Of a stretch of DNA of 64,000 nt, positions 15,570 to 24,804 are shown piece by piece. The DNA is from Herbidospora sakaeratensis (GTDB lineage Bacteria > Actinomycetota > Actinomycetes > Streptosporangiales > Streptosporangiaceae), in contig NZ_BBXC01000007.1 in NCBI RefSeq assembly GCF_001570525.1, positions 547,364-611,363 on the forward strand. Reading direction: 5' to 3'. Within the stretch, counting starts at the first letter, position 1; each line of letters begins with the position of its first letter. The translations under genes were made by a program, and so were the position numbers. Below the pieces are notes generated by a model. The model was given only the letters and a program-made list of their open reading frames with translations. It had not been told where the DNA came from and made no database searches.

Positions 15570-16627
15570 GGACGATCCGGGTCCGGCTGGCGCTGACGTA
15601 CACGGGGCTGTTCCTGCTGACGGCCGCGGTGCTGCTGGTGAGCGTCAACCTGTCGCTGCACCAGCGGCTCCGGTTCGAGACCCGGCCCCTGGCGCCCCAG
15701 GCCCCCTTCCCGGGCGGGTCGCCCGTCCGGCCCGCGCCGGTGCGGCCGAGGCTGGTCGAGGAGGTCGTCACCTACCAGTGGGAGGTGGCCGGCGTCGCCA
15801 TCGTGGTGATGACCCTGGTGTCGCTCGCCGTCGGCTGGTTCTTCGCCGGGCGCATGCTGCGGCCGGTGCACCGCATCACCGCGACCGCCCGCCGCCTGTC
15901 GTTGTCGAACCTGCACGAACGCATCGCGCTGGCCGGTCCGCGCGACGAGCTCCGCGAGCTGGCCGACACCTTCGACGAGATGCTGGCCCGGCTGGAACGT
16001 TCGGTCGAGGGCCAGCGCCGCTTCATCGCCACCGCCTCCCACGAGCTGCGCACGCCGCTGGCCGTGCAGCGGGCCGCGATCGAGATCGGGCTGCCCGACG
16101 ACGTCGGCCCCGTCAAGGACAAGCTGCTGGCCGCCAACCGGCGCAGCGAGCGGCTCATCGACGCCCTGCTGGTGCTCGCCCAGGCCGAGCACGGGCTCGA
16201 AGCGCCGGAGGAGGTCGACCTGGCGGAGGTGGTCAGGCTCGCGGCGGCCGAGCTCGACCACGACGACGTGACCGTGACCGTGACGGCCGGGCCGTGCGTG
16301 GTGCTCGGCGACCGCACGCTGCTGCACCGCCTGGTCACCAACCTGGCGGGCAACGCCGTGCGCCACAACGTGCCCGGCGGGACCGCCGGGATCACCCTGG
16401 CCGGGGGCGTGCTGCGGGTGACCAACACCGGTCCCCACGTGCCGCCCGAGCGGTTCGGCGACCTGTTCGCCCCGTTCCGGCGCATCGGCACGACCCGGAC
16501 CCAGGGCGCCGGCCTGGGCCTGTCGATCGCCGACGCCATCGCCCGCGCCCACGGAGCCCGGATGGACGCGCGCCCCAACCTGGGCGGCGGCCTGGAGCTC
16601 GTCGTCAGGTTCCCGCCGGTCAGCTGA
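15566..16627 (+). CDS. Two-component sensor histidine kinase
   Basis: A 353-residue membrane kinase, partner of the preceding response regulator. There are two membrane helices (about 8-28 and 73-95) around a short, Pro-rich extracytoplasmic loop of about 45 residues. A HAMP domain follows (about 95-148), then HisKA with phosphoacceptor H159 (FIATASHELRTPLA) and an HATPase domain (N box NLAGNAVRHNVPGG, G box GAGLGLSIADAIA). The frame is open far upstream. GTG 15566 gives RTIRVRLALTYTGLFLLT, a normal TM1 start, and overlaps the regulator stop. The loop is too short for a large ligand-binding fold, suggesting membrane or envelope sensing. The 3' end overlaps the convergent methyltransferase by 8 nt. 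Confidence 0.94.
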   Translation: MRTIRVRLALTYTGLFLLTAAVLLVSVNLSLHQRLRFETRPLAPQAPFPGGSPVRPAPVRPRLVEEVVTYQWEVAGVAIVVMTLVSLAVGWFFAGRMLRPVHRITATARRLSLSNLHERIALAGPRDELRELADTFDEMLARLERSVEGQRRFIATASHELRTPLAVQRAAIEIGLPDDVGPVKDKLLAANRRSERLIDALLVLAQAEHGLEAPEEVDLAEVVRLAAAELDHDDVTVTVTAGPCVVLGDRTLLHRLVTNLAGNAVRHNVPGGTAGITLAGGVLRVTNTGPHVPPERFGDLFAPFRRIGTTRTQGAGLGLSIADAIARAHGARMDARPNLGGGLELVVRFPPVS

Positions 16628-17318
16628 CCCCGAACCGCGACATCACGCGGGACAACACGGCCGACTGGTCGCCGCCGCCGGTCCGGTCCCAGACCCCGCC
16701 GGCCAGCAGGTAGCGCTCCCCGGCCACGAACGCGGTGCCGGCCCGCGACATGGCCTCGATGCGCCGCCGGACGTGCGGCCGGCGGGAGAACGCGCCCATC
16801 CGCAGGGGCAGCACCATCCAGCTGGTCAGCGTGTAGCCGCACGCGCGGGCGTGCGCCAGCACCGAGCACGGGTCGGCGTACGACGAGATCATCATCAGCA
16901 CGGTGTCGAAGCCGGCCGACAGGATGCGCTTGCTGATGCCCGCGCCCGTGTGCCCGCCCGACAGATGAGGGAAGGCCGGGCGCTCCTCCGGATGGGGGAG
17001 ATACGGCGGATTGGCGACCACGCAGCGCCGTTTCTCGCCGGGGTGGATACCGGCGAAGAAATCGCCGTGGCGCACTTCGTAACGCCCGGTCAGGCCGGTC
17101 TGGTGGATCAGCTCGCGGGCGGACGCGGCGGACGTCTCGTCGAGTTCGAAACCGCGCATCCGGCCCTGGAAATCGATGCGCTGAATGGTGCTCACCATGG
17201 CCCGACCAGAGCCGGCGCCGAATTCGTGGACGTGTCTCATCGCAGGTCGGCACGTGAGGAGCTCCTCTACACAGAGCCCGTAGAATTCCGACTCCTCGTG
17301 ATCATAAAAAGCGAGCAT
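16620..17318 (-). CDS. SAM-dependent methyltransferase with NPPY motif
   Basis: A 232-residue class I methyltransferase. Motif I is VHEFGAGSGRAM (SAM binding), the acidic residue ending strand 2 is in GFELDE, and motif IV is VVANPPYLPHP. The NPPY tetrapeptide is typical of enzymes that methylate an exocyclic or side-chain amide nitrogen (N6-adenine or N5-glutamine methylases), so a nucleic acid or protein substrate is likelier than a small molecule. ATG 17318 has GGAG 5 nt upstream. No target-recognition domain is visible. The gene is divergent from ctaD across about 210 nt. Confidence 0.85.
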   Translation of the reverse strand: MLAFYDHEESEFYGLCVEELLTCRPAMRHVHEFGAGSGRAMVSTIQRIDFQGRMRGFELDETSAASARELIHQTGLTGRYEVRHGDFFAGIHPGEKRRCVVANPPYLPHPEERPAFPHLSGGHTGAGISKRILSAGFDTVLMMISSYADPCSVLAHARACGYTLTSWMVLPLRMGAFSRRPHVRRRIEAMSRAGTAFVAGERYLLAGGVWDRTGGGDQSAVLSRVMSRFGVS

Positions 17319-17391
17319 TCACGCTCCTCGATTACTCGAATCGGCGATTCATTTCGGCGTACCCGGACGCTCGGAGGCCATGTCGGAAACG

Positions 17392-17408
17392 GGGGAGAAT
17401 CTCTCCCC
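17392..17408. other. Small hairpin in the methyltransferase-ctaD intergenic region
   Basis: GGGGAGA at 17392-17398 and TCTCCCC at 17402-17408 form a perfect 7-bp stem with a 3-nt loop. It lies in the 212-nt, comparatively AT-rich gap between the divergent starts at 17318 and 17531. It is not followed by a T tract, so it may be a leader structure of ctaD rather than a terminator. I recognise nothing else in this gap with confidence. Confidence 0.3.
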
Positions 17409-17530
17409 AACGTTAAATCCGGGGGGTGGTAAAAAGGCGGACAAGTTATTCGTGCCGGGTCGCCGGGTATTTTCCCGTCGGCCGGATCGTCCACAGCGGT
17501 TTTCCCGCATGACAGGCAGGTGCGCCGCCC

Positions 17531-19189
17531 ATGGCCGTCCAGGAGCCGATCACCTCACCGCTCGCGCCCGTCAAACGGGGCAAGGGCGCCGTCATCGTGT
17601 CGTGGCTGACCACCACCGACCACAAGGTGATCGGGTACATGTACCTGATCTCCGCCTTCGGCTTCTTCCTGATCGCCGGGATCATGGCACTGGTCATCCG
17701 CGCCGAGCTGGCCCACCCGGGCCTGCAGATCGTCTCCAACGCGCAGTACAACGAGCTGTTCACCCTGCACGGCACGCTCATGCTGCTGCTGTTCGCCACC
17801 CCGCTGTTCGCCGGGTTCGCCAACGTCGTGATGCCGCTGCAACTCGGCGCGCCCGACGTGGCCTTCCCCCGGCTGAACGCGGTCAGCTTCTGGTTGTTCC
17901 TGTTCGGCGGCCTCGGGGTGACCGCCAGCCTCTTCAACGCCGAGGACGGCCCGTCGTTCGGCTGGACGGGCTACACGCCGCTGTCGACCGGGCCGTTCAG
18001 CCCGCAGATCGGCGGCGACCTGTGGATCATGGGCCTGGTGCTCTCGGGCCTGGGCACGATCCTGGGCGCGGTCAACTTCATCACCACGATCATCACCATG
18101 CGGGCGCCCGGCCTGACCATGTTCCGGATGCCGATCTTCACCTGGAACATCCTGCTGACCAGCGTGCTCGTGCTCATCGCCTTCCCGGTGCTGGCGGCGG
18201 CGCTGCTGGTGCTGGAGGCCGACCGCCGCCTGGGCGCGCACGTCTTCGACGCCGAGGTCGGCGGCGCGATGCTCTGGCAGCACCTGTTCTGGTTCTTCGG
18301 GCACCCCGAGGTCTACATCGTGGCGCTGCCGTTCTTCGGCATCGCCACCGAGATCATCCCGGTCTTCAGCCGCAAACCGCTCTTCGGGTACGTCGGCCTG
18401 GTCGGCGCGACCATCTCGATCACCGGCCTTTCGGTCACCGTCTGGGCGCACCACATGTTCGCCACCGGCCGGGTGCTGCTGCCGTTCTTCTCGTTCATGT
18501 CGTTCCTCATCGCGGTGCCGACCGGGGTGAAGTTCTTCAACTGGGTCGGCACGATGTGGCGCGGCCACCTGTCGTTCGAGCCGCCGATGTTGTTCGCGGT
18601 CGGCTTCCTGGTGACGTTCCTGTTCGGCGGCATCACCGGCGTCATCCTGGCCAGCCCGCCCCTCGACTTCCAGGCCCACGACTCCTACTTCGTGGTGGCC
18701 CACTTCCACTACGTGCTGTTCGGCACGGTGGTGTTCGCCATGTTCGGCGGCTTCTACTTCTGGTGGCCCAAGTGGACCGGCCGCATGCTCGACTTCCGGC
18801 TCGGCCGCTGGCACTTCTGGCCGCTGTTCATCGGCTTCCACACCACGTTCCTGGTGCAGCACTGGCTGGGCATCTCGGGCATGCCCCGCCGGTACGCCGA
18901 CTACAGCGCCGTCGACGGCTTCACCACCCTGAACGTGGTCTCGTCGGTGGGCGCCCTCATCCTGGGCATCTCGACGCTGCCGTTCCTGTTCAACGTCTGG
19001 TACACCGCCAAGTACGCCCCGAAGGTGGAGGTCGACGACCCCTGGGGCTTCGGCAACGGCCTCGAATGGGCCACCTCGTGCCCGCCGCCGCGGCACAACT
19101 TCCACCGCATCCCGCCCATCAGGTCGGAGCGGCCGGCGTTCGACCTCAAGTACCCCCACGTCACCCGGCGCGGGATCCCCAGTGGATGA
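17531..19189 (+). CDS. ctaD: aa3-type cytochrome c oxidase subunit I
   Basis: A 552-residue catalytic subunit of the haem-copper terminal oxidase, inner membrane, about 12 helices. Landmarks: [15 protein letters not shown], low-spin haem His in [13 protein letters not shown], the CuB/Tyr motif [15 protein letters not shown], the HH pair in [10 protein letters not shown], the K-channel segment [25 protein letters not shown] (read in parts) and haem ligands in [11 protein letters not shown]. Length fits actinobacterial CtaD. The other subunits are not adjacent, as is usual for a lone ctaD paralogue in actinomycetes. The next small gene starts inside the stop (GTG 19182), suggesting coupling. 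Confidence 0.97.
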   Translation: MAVQEPITSPLAPVKRGKGAVIVSWLTTTDHKVIGYMYLISAFGFFLIAGIMALVIRAELAHPGLQIVSNAQYNELFTLHGTLMLLLFATPLFAGFANVVMPLQLGAPDVAFPRLNAVSFWLFLFGGLGVTASLFNAEDGPSFGWTGYTPLSTGPFSPQIGGDLWIMGLVLSGLGTILGAVNFITTIITMRAPGLTMFRMPIFTWNILLTSVLVLIAFPVLAAALLVLEADRRLGAHVFDAEVGGAMLWQHLFWFFGHPEVYIVALPFFGIATEIIPVFSRKPLFGYVGLVGATISITGLSVTVWAHHMFATGRVLLPFFSFMSFLIAVPTGVKFFNWVGTMWRGHLSFEPPMLFAVGFLVTFLFGGITGVILASPPLDFQAHDSYFVVAHFHYVLFGTVVFAMFGGFYFWWPKWTGRMLDFRLGRWHFWPLFIGFHTTFLVQHWLGISGMPRRYADYSAVDGFTTLNVVSSVGALILGISTLPFLFNVWYTAKYAPKVEVDDPWGFGNGLEWATSCPPPRHNFHRIPPIRSERPAFDLKYPHVTRRGIPSG

Positions 19190-19664
19190 CGAGCGGGTGC
19201 TGGCCGAGATGGCCAGCCGCCTGCGCGAGCAGGACCGGGCCTTCGCGGCCCGCATCGACCGGCTGAACGCCACCTGCGCCGCGATGGCCCGGGGGCGCTT
19301 CCAGTGGGAGGTCAGCCGGACCGAGGTGACCCTGGTCGTGCTGGCCACGCTGCTGACCGCCGTGCTGATGGGCGTGGTGGCGGTGCTCGTCCACCGGGAT
19401 CAGCCGAGCACGCAGAACTCGTTGCCGTCGGGGTCGGCCATGAGCACCCGGCCCTCGGCGGCGCCGAGCCGGGTCGCCCCGAGGGCGGTCAACTGGTCGA
19501 TCTCCACCTGGACGAGGTCGAAGTGCAGCCGGTTCTTCCCGGTCTTCGCCGCTACCGGCGGGCCGCCCCAGGTGATCTTCGGGCCGCCGTGCGGCGACCT
19601 GATGGCGGTCTCCTCGTTCTGGTCCCACACCAGGGGCCAGCCCAGGGCCGCGCTCCAGAAGTAG
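19182..19664 (+). CDS. Small single-helix membrane protein (DUF3040-like), long read-through tail
   Basis: GTG 19182 overlaps the ctaD stop. The first 75 residues look real: an acidic/basic amphipathic part ([24 protein letters not shown] in two pieces) and one membrane helix ([22 protein letters not shown]) followed by HRDQP. This resembles DUF3040-type small membrane proteins. The frame then continues without a stop to 19664, antisense to the 3' end of the VOC gene. That tail (about 85 residues) has no features and is probably accidental, so the original stop may have been lost. The protein may associate with the oxidase; this is inference. Confidence 0.5.
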   Translation: MDDERVLAEMASRLREQDRAFAARIDRLNATCAAMARGRFQWEVSRTEVTLVVLATLLTAVLMGVVAVLVHRDQPSTQNSLPSGSAMSTRPSAAPSRVAPRAVNWSISTWTRSKCSRFFPVFAATGGPPQVIFGPPCGDLMAVSSFWSHTRGQPRAALQK

Positions 19665-20074
19665 CCGACGGCCTGCGAGCCGTCGCACGCCAGCGCCCCG
19701 ATGAACCCGCACTCGGCGAGGAACCGGTTGCCCGCCTCGATGACGCAGAACTCGTTGCCCTCGGGGTCGGCGAGCACGACGTGCTCCTCCTCGGGCAGCT
19801 GGCCGACGTCGAAGTGCCGGCCGCCCAGCGCGAGCGCCCGGGCCACGGTCTCCTGCTGCTCCTCGAACGAGCCGCTGGTGAGGTCGAAGTGCATCCGGTT
19901 CTGCCGGGTCTTCGGCTCGCGCGTCGGCAGGAAACGCAGGCGGAAGCCGGTGTCGTCGGCGGGCAGCAGGGTGGTGTCGCCGTCGGCCTTCCAGCCGAGG
20001 AACTCGCCCCAGAACCGGGCGAGCGCGGGCGGGTCCTGCGCGTCGACGCAGAGTGCGGCGAGCTGAGGGGTCAT
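19400..20074 (-). CDS. Tandem-domain VOC family protein
   Basis: A 224-residue protein made of two glyoxalase/bleomycin-resistance (VOC) units. The first spans about 1-112 (LAALCVDAQDPPALARFWGEFLGW, RMHFDLTSGSFEEQ, VLADPEGNEFCVIEAG) and the second about 120-224 ([11 protein letters not shown]-like region, [29 protein letters not shown]). Both end in the DPxGNEFC signature, and each has an HFDL strand with a possible metal His. Such proteins bind or modify small molecules or give resistance by sequestration; no substrate is indicated. It is convergent with the small gene downstream of ctaD, whose tail overlaps it. Confidence 0.9.
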   Translation of the reverse strand: MTPQLAALCVDAQDPPALARFWGEFLGWKADGDTTLLPADDTGFRLRFLPTREPKTRQNRMHFDLTSGSFEEQQETVARALALGGRHFDVGQLPEEEHVVLADPEGNEFCVIEAGNRFLAECGFIGALACDGSQAVGYFWSAALGWPLVWDQNEETAIRSPHGGPKITWGGPPVAAKTGKNRLHFDLVQVEIDQLTALGATRLGAAEGRVLMADPDGNEFCVLG

Positions 20075-20169
20075 GCGGCCACGCTAACCAGGTGGAATGT
20101 GGCGGTTCTACTTATTTTCTCCGTAACGCATCTGTAACGGTTGAACCGCCCGGTCTGGTGTGTTTCTGA

Positions 20170-20183
20170 TGTGAACGCTAACA
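20170..20183. promoter_or_regulatory. LacI-type operator, upstream copy
   Basis: TGTGAACGCTAACA matches the downstream palindrome TGTTAGCGCTAACA except at two positions in the left arm. It lies 103 nt before the GH127 ATG. It is probably an auxiliary operator for a LacI/GalR repressor encoded elsewhere. Centre-to-centre spacing between the two copies is 55 nt, near five helical turns. Confidence 0.6.
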
Positions 20184-20224
20184 ATCTCAAGAGAAAAGCC
20201 CCTGGCTGAGCGGTGTTCGAGCTG

Positions 20225-20238
20225 TGTTAGCGCTAACA
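20225..20238. promoter_or_regulatory. LacI-type operator, main copy
   Basis: TGTTAGCGCTAACA is a perfect 14-nt palindrome with central GCGC/CG character typical of LacI/GalR family operators (nnGCGCnn centre). It sits 35 nt upstream of the GH127 start codon. Repression relieved by an arabinose-containing oligosaccharide would fit the gene product. No lacI gene is in the window. Confidence 0.75.
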
Positions 20239-20272
20239 GTCGAGGGTCATGTGCGCAAGTGAAGGGAAGGCC

Positions 20273-23200
20273 ATGACGGCATCCGAGAAGTCAGGAATGA
20301 GCCGCCGCACCTTCGTGCGGACGTCGGCCTTGGGGGTGGCGTTAGCCGCGACGACCACCGGCGTCCAGACGGCGACGGCGCAGGCCGCGACCGCGAACGT
20401 CACCGAGTCGGTGGCCGGGATCCCCTATGTCGGCGCGGGGAGCAACACCCCGGTCAGGCCGTTCCGGCTGCACGAGATCAGCCTGAAGACCGGTCTGCTG
20501 CAGGAGAAGCGCGACCGGATGAAGGCGTTCCTGCAGGCGTTCGACGAACGCCGTTTCCTCTTCCTGTTCAACAACCAGGCGGGCCGGCCCAACCCCGCGG
20601 GCGTGACCGCGCCCGGCGGCTGGGAGGACGGCGGCCTGCTGAGCGGCCACTGGGCCGGCCACTACCTGAGCGCCCTGGCCCAGGCGTACGCCGACCAGGG
20701 CGAGACGGTCTACAAGACCAAGCTCGACTGGATGGTCACCGAACTCGGCGCCTGCCAGGACGCCATCACCGCCCGCATGACCGCCCCGGAGAACCCCGAG
20801 GAGCCCGAGGCGCTGCCCATCGGCCGGGTGGCCGGGAAGTTCGGCAACGCCCTGAAGCTCAACGGCGGCAGCAACGCCGAGCACGTCAGACTGCCGCAGG
20901 AGGCGGTCTCCCAGCTCACCAACTTCACGATCGCGACCTGGGTCAACCTCGCCGCCGCGCAGAACTGGAGCCGGGTCTTCGACTTCGGCCAGAGCACCGC
21001 CGTCAACATGTTCCTCACCGCCCGCGCGGGCGTGACGGGCAACCCGCCCCGGTTCGCCATCACCACCACGGGCAGCGGCGGCGAGCAGCAGATCAACGGC
21101 ACCGCCGCGATCCCCACCGGCCAGTGGGTGCACCTGGCCGTCACCCTCTCGGGCTCGGTCGGCACCCTGTACGTCAACGGCGCCGTCGCCGGCACCAACC
21201 CGAACATGACCCTCAACCCGACCAACCTCGGCGTGCCCGGCAACGTCTGGATCGGCCGCTCCGCCTACGGCGACGCCATGCTCAACGCGAGCATCGACGA
21301 GTTCCACATCTTCGACCGCGCCCTGAGCGCCGCCGAGATCACCTCGCTCCAGACCTCCGCCGCCGGTGCCACGGGCGGCGGCAACATCGCCTGGTACCGC
21401 TTCGACGAGACCGACGGCGCCTCGGCGCTCGACTCCTCGCCCAACAACCGTCCCGCCGGCATCGTCTCCATCCCCCAGTCGGGCGGCCAGCTCTGGAAGC
21501 CCGTCTACGCCGGCTACCTGGGCGCCATCCCGGAGGACGCCGTCATCCGCGTCGCCCCGCCCCGCTACGCCCAGTACGGCGGCAACGCCGCCACGAACGT
21601 GTGGGCGCCCTGGTACACCCAGCACAAGATCGTTCGCGGGCTGCTGGACGCGTACACGCTGGCCGGCAACACCCGGGCCCGCGAGATCGCGGTGAAGATG
21701 GCCGACTGGGCGCACAACGCCCTCACCACCGGCGACAAGAACCACCCGAGCTACGCCGGCCCGATCACCCGCGACAACCTCAACCTGATGTGGGACACCT
21801 ACATCGCCGGGGAGCTCGGCGGGGCCAACGAGGTGTTCGCCGAGATCCACGCCCTGACCGGCGACGCCAAGCACCTGGAGACGGCGAAGTTCTTCGACAA
21901 CCGCGAGTCGCTCTTCGGCGCGACCGTCGAGAACCGCGACATCCTCACGGTCACCAACCCGCTCGCCTACGGCCGCCGGCGCCCGGCCCGCCTGCACGTC
22001 AACCAGCACGTGCCCGGCTTCTCGGGCTACCTGCGCATCTTCGAGCAGGGCGGCGGCGACGACTACCTCAAGGCGGCGAAGAACTTCTTCGGCATGCTGG
22101 TCCCGCACCGCATGTTCTCCCACGGTGGCCTGGGCGGGAACTACCCGGGCTCCAACAACAACATCGAGATGTTCCAGAACCGGGACAACATCGCCAACGC
22201 GATCGCCCAGGGCGGCGCCGAGACGTGCTCGATCTACAACGTGGCCAAGCTGGCCCGGAACCTGTTCTTCCACACGCAGGACCCGGCCTACATGGACTAC
22301 TACGAGCGGGCCCTGTTCAACCAGCTCGCCGGTTCCCGGGCCGACTCGGCCAGCACGGCCAACCCGCAGGTCACCTACTTCCAGCCGCTGACCCCGGGCG
22401 CCACGAAGTCGTACGGCAACACCGGCACCTGCTGCGGCGGCACCGGCCTGGAGATCCACACCAAGTACCAGGAGGCGACCTACTTCAAGTCGGCCGACGG
22501 CTCGGCCCTGTGGGTCAACCAGTTCGTGCCCTCGACCGTGACGTGGACGGAGAAGAACTTCGCGCTCACCCAGGAGACGAACTTCCCGCGCCAGGCCGGC
22601 ACCAAGCTCACCGTCACCAGCGGCGGTCAGCTGGCTCTCAAGTTGCGGGTGCCCAAGTGGGCCGTCAAGGGCTACTCGGTGAAGATCAACGGCGTGCTCC
22701 AGCTGCTGCAGACCCCGGTCCCGGGCACCTACGTGACCCTGAACCGCACCTGGGCGACCGGCGACGTCATCGAGATCTCGATGCCGTTCGCCATCAGGAT
22801 CGAGCGCGCCATCGACCGCCCCGACACCCAGTCGATCATGTGGGGCCCGCTGCTCATGCCGATCCTCGGCAACCCCGGCGGCGGCGCCTACCGCGAGCTG
22901 ACCCTCTACCGCCACCTCAAGCGCGACGGCGACTACGCGCGGGCGGCCATCACCGCGAACGGCGTGAACGCGGCCGGCGACCCGCTGTTCACCACGGGCG
23001 GCCTCAACCTCCGTCCCTGGTACGTCGGCGACACCCAGGCCCACTCGGCCTACTTCCGCCGGGTCGAGCCGAAGATCGTGTTCGGCACGATCGACTCGGG
23101 CGTGCCGAACGTGAAGCGCAACGACGGCCTGCCCAACTACGACGTGCCGGTCACCGGGATCGTCTCGCCGGGCACCGACGGCCTGACCTTCCTGGACGTG

Positions 23201-23644
23201 CTCTGGGACAACGCCCCGTTCGCGACGCACGCCGCGTTCATGGCGAAGGTCACCTCGACGGCCGACGCGTTCGTGGCGGCCGGGCTGCTGACCGCCGCCC
23301 AGAAGACCGCGATCGTGGCCGCCGCCGACAGCGCGCGGGCCCAGCTCGCGCCCGGGGCGCAGCTCCCGGCCACGGTCACCCCCGAGGCCCGGTTCATCGG
23401 CGGCTCGGCCTACCTGGCCGTCCGCGTGGTGAACGACCACGACGCCCCCGTCGACGTCGAGATCGAGACCGCCCACGGCTCGAAGACCTTCACCGGCGTC
23501 GCCCCCGGCAAGTCGGCGTTCCAGCAGTTCCCGGTCCGCGCCGCGGCACTGCCCGCCGGCGAGGTCACGGTGTCGGTCACCGGAACCGTCGAGGGCGACG
23601 AGGTCACGACCGAGATCGTCAAGCAGTACGCCGCCACGTCCTGA
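20273..23644 (+). CDS. Secreted GH127 beta-L-arabinofuranosidase with inserted LamG domain
   Basis: A 1,123-residue exported glycosidase. ATG 20273 follows AAGGGAAGG and gives a Tat signal (MSRRTFVRTSALGVALAAT, cleavage near TAQA-AT). The GH127 (DUF1680) catalytic fold starts at about residue 60 (FRLHEISLKTG, GGWEDGGLLSGHWAGHYLSA). It is interrupted at about 182-402 by a LamG/concanavalin-like jelly roll (FTIATWVNLA, WVHLAVTLSG, VWIGRSAYGDAMLNASIDEF) and resumes at about 403 (GQLWKPVYAGYLG). The Zn-Cys catalytic residues are visible: E650 and C652 in GGAETCSIYN and the C720-C721 pair in GNTGTCCGGTGLE. A beta-sandwich tail ends the protein. It likely removes arabinofuranose from plant glycans. 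LacI-type operators lie upstream; the stop overlaps the P450 start. Confidence 0.9.
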   Translation: MTASEKSGMSRRTFVRTSALGVALAATTTGVQTATAQAATANVTESVAGIPYVGAGSNTPVRPFRLHEISLKTGLLQEKRDRMKAFLQAFDERRFLFLFNNQAGRPNPAGVTAPGGWEDGGLLSGHWAGHYLSALAQAYADQGETVYKTKLDWMVTELGACQDAITARMTAPENPEEPEALPIGRVAGKFGNALKLNGGSNAEHVRLPQEAVSQLTNFTIATWVNLAAAQNWSRVFDFGQSTAVNMFLTARAGVTGNPPRFAITTTGSGGEQQINGTAAIPTGQWVHLAVTLSGSVGTLYVNGAVAGTNPNMTLNPTNLGVPGNVWIGRSAYGDAMLNASIDEFHIFDRALSAAEITSLQTSAAGATGGGNIAWYRFDETDGASALDSSPNNRPAGIVSIPQSGGQLWKPVYAGYLGAIPEDAVIRVAPPRYAQYGGNAATNVWAPWYTQHKIVRGLLDAYTLAGNTRAREIAVKMADWAHNALTTGDKNHPSYAGPITRDNLNLMWDTYIAGELGGANEVFAEIHALTGDAKHLETAKFFDNRESLFGATVENRDILTVTNPLAYGRRRPARLHVNQHVPGFSGYLRIFEQGGGDDYLKAAKNFFGMLVPHRMFSHGGLGGNYPGSNNNIEMFQNRDNIANAIAQGGAETCSIYNVAKLARNLFFHTQDPAYMDYYERALFNQLAGSRADSASTANPQVTYFQPLTPGATKSYGNTGTCCGGTGLEIHTKYQEATYFKSADGSALWVNQFVPSTVTWTEKNFALTQETNFPRQAGTKLTVTSGGQLALKLRVPKWAVKGYSVKINGVLQLLQTPVPGTYVTLNRTWATGDVIEISMPFAIRIERAIDRPDTQSIMWGPLLMPILGNPGGGAYRELTLYRHLKRDGDYARAAITANGVNAAGDPLFTTGGLNLRPWYVGDTQAHSAYFRRVEPKIVFGTIDSGVPNVKRNDGLPNYDVPVTGIVSPGTDGLTFLDVLWDNAPFATHAAFMAKVTSTADAFVAAGLLTAAQKTAIVAAADSARAQLAPGAQLPATVTPEARFIGGSAYLAVRVVNDHDAPVDVEIETAHGSKTFTGVAPGKSAFQQFPVRAAALPAGEVTVSVTGTVEGDEVTTEIVKQYAATS

Positions 23645-24804
23645 TGATCACCGAGTTCGGGCTCTCGGAGCTCTGGGAGCCCGCCACCCGCCGCGACCCG
23701 CACGCGTTCTACACGCGCGTGCGGGCCGCGGGCCGGCCCGTGCCCCAGATCGACCCCGCCGGCGACCGTTTCTGGGTGGTGGCCCGGCACGCCGACGTCC
23801 TGGCGGGCCTGCAGCACCCGGAGATCGGCCACCAGCCGCCCGGGCACGCGCCCGGGCACGGCGAGGCCGGGCGGATCGCGGCCCGGCAGCTCATCTCCCT
23901 CGACCCGCCCGACCACACCCGGCTGCGCGGGCTGGTCAGCAGGGCGTTCACGGCCCGGACGGCGGCCCTCCTGGAGCCGTGGATCACCGAGGTGGCCGAC
24001 CGGCTGGTCGCCCGCGCGCGGGAGCTGGGCTCCTTCGACGGGGTGGCCGACCTGGCCGACCCGTTGCCGGTCAACGTCATCGCCCAGCTCGTCGGCGTGC
24101 CGGAGGAGGACCGGCCGATGTTCCGCGCCTGGTCGGCGACGATCGTCTCGGGCGCCGACTGGGACGGCACGGCCACCCTGGCGTTCGCCGCCTACGTCGA
24201 CGACCTGGCCGCCCGCCGCCGGGCCGACCCGGCCGACGACCTGCTCTCCGGGCTGGTCGCCCTGGAGGCCGAGGGCGACGCCCTCGACCGCGACGAGCTG
24301 GTCGCGATGATCCAGCTGCTGCTGATCGCCGGGCAGGAGACGACGGTCGACGTCGTCGTCAACGGCATCCGGCTGCTGCTCACCCACCCGGAGCAGTGGC
24401 GGGACCTCCGCGACGACCCCGCGCTGGCGGGCGCGGTGGTGGAGGAGACGCTGCGCTTCCGCGGCCCGGTCGAGATCGTGCCGCCCCGCTTCGCCTTCCG
24501 CGACCTCGACCTGGCCGGGGGCGTGATCCCGGCCAACGAGCGGGTGGCCCTGTCGCTCTGGGGCGCCAACCGCGACCCGGAGGTCTTCGCCGACCCTGAC
24601 GTGTTCGACGTCCACCGGACCGACGCGAGCCGGCACCTGGCGTTCGGGCACGGGATCCACTTCTGCCTCGGGGCGGCCCTGGGCCGCCTGGAGGCCCGGA
24701 TCATGCTCGACCGCGTCGCCCGCGAACTCGGCACGCTGCGCCTCGCGGCCGACGCCGGAGACGACTTCCGCCTCCACCACGGGGGCCTGCCGCTGACGCT
24801 CTAG
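23644..24804 (+). CDS. Cytochrome P450
   Basis: A 386-residue soluble bacterial P450. The I-helix is LLLIAGQETTVDVVV (Gln where most have His), the ExxR is in VVEETLRFRG, the PxxFxDPDVFDVHR region precedes the haem loop, and the haem-binding motif FGHGIHFCLGAALGRLEA places the Cys ligand at residue 341. ATG 23644 shares its A with the TGA of the GH127 gene, so the two are translationally coupled, an unexpected pairing. No ferredoxin or reductase gene is adjacent. The substrate is unknown; it needs a redox partner from elsewhere. The 3' end overlaps the convergent tetR by 4 nt. Confidence 0.95.
   Translation: MITEFGLSELWEPATRRDPHAFYTRVRAAGRPVPQIDPAGDRFWVVARHADVLAGLQHPEIGHQPPGHAPGHGEAGRIAARQLISLDPPDHTRLRGLVSRAFTARTAALLEPWITEVADRLVARARELGSFDGVADLADPLPVNVIAQLVGVPEEDRPMFRAWSATIVSGADWDGTATLAFAAYVDDLAARRRADPADDLLSGLVALEAEGDALDRDELVAMIQLLLIAGQETTVDVVVNGIRLLLTHPEQWRDLRDDPALAGAVVEETLRFRGPVEIVPPRFAFRDLDLAGGVIPANERVALSLWGANRDPEVFADPDVFDVHRTDASRHLAFGHGIHFCLGAALGRLEARIMLDRVARELGTLRLAADAGDDFRLHHGGLPLTL

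Noticed and set aside
20342-23476. Long minus-strand frame opposite GH127
   Set aside because: Val/Gly/Arg-rich shadow without start context or motifs, over a gene with strong GH127 evidence.
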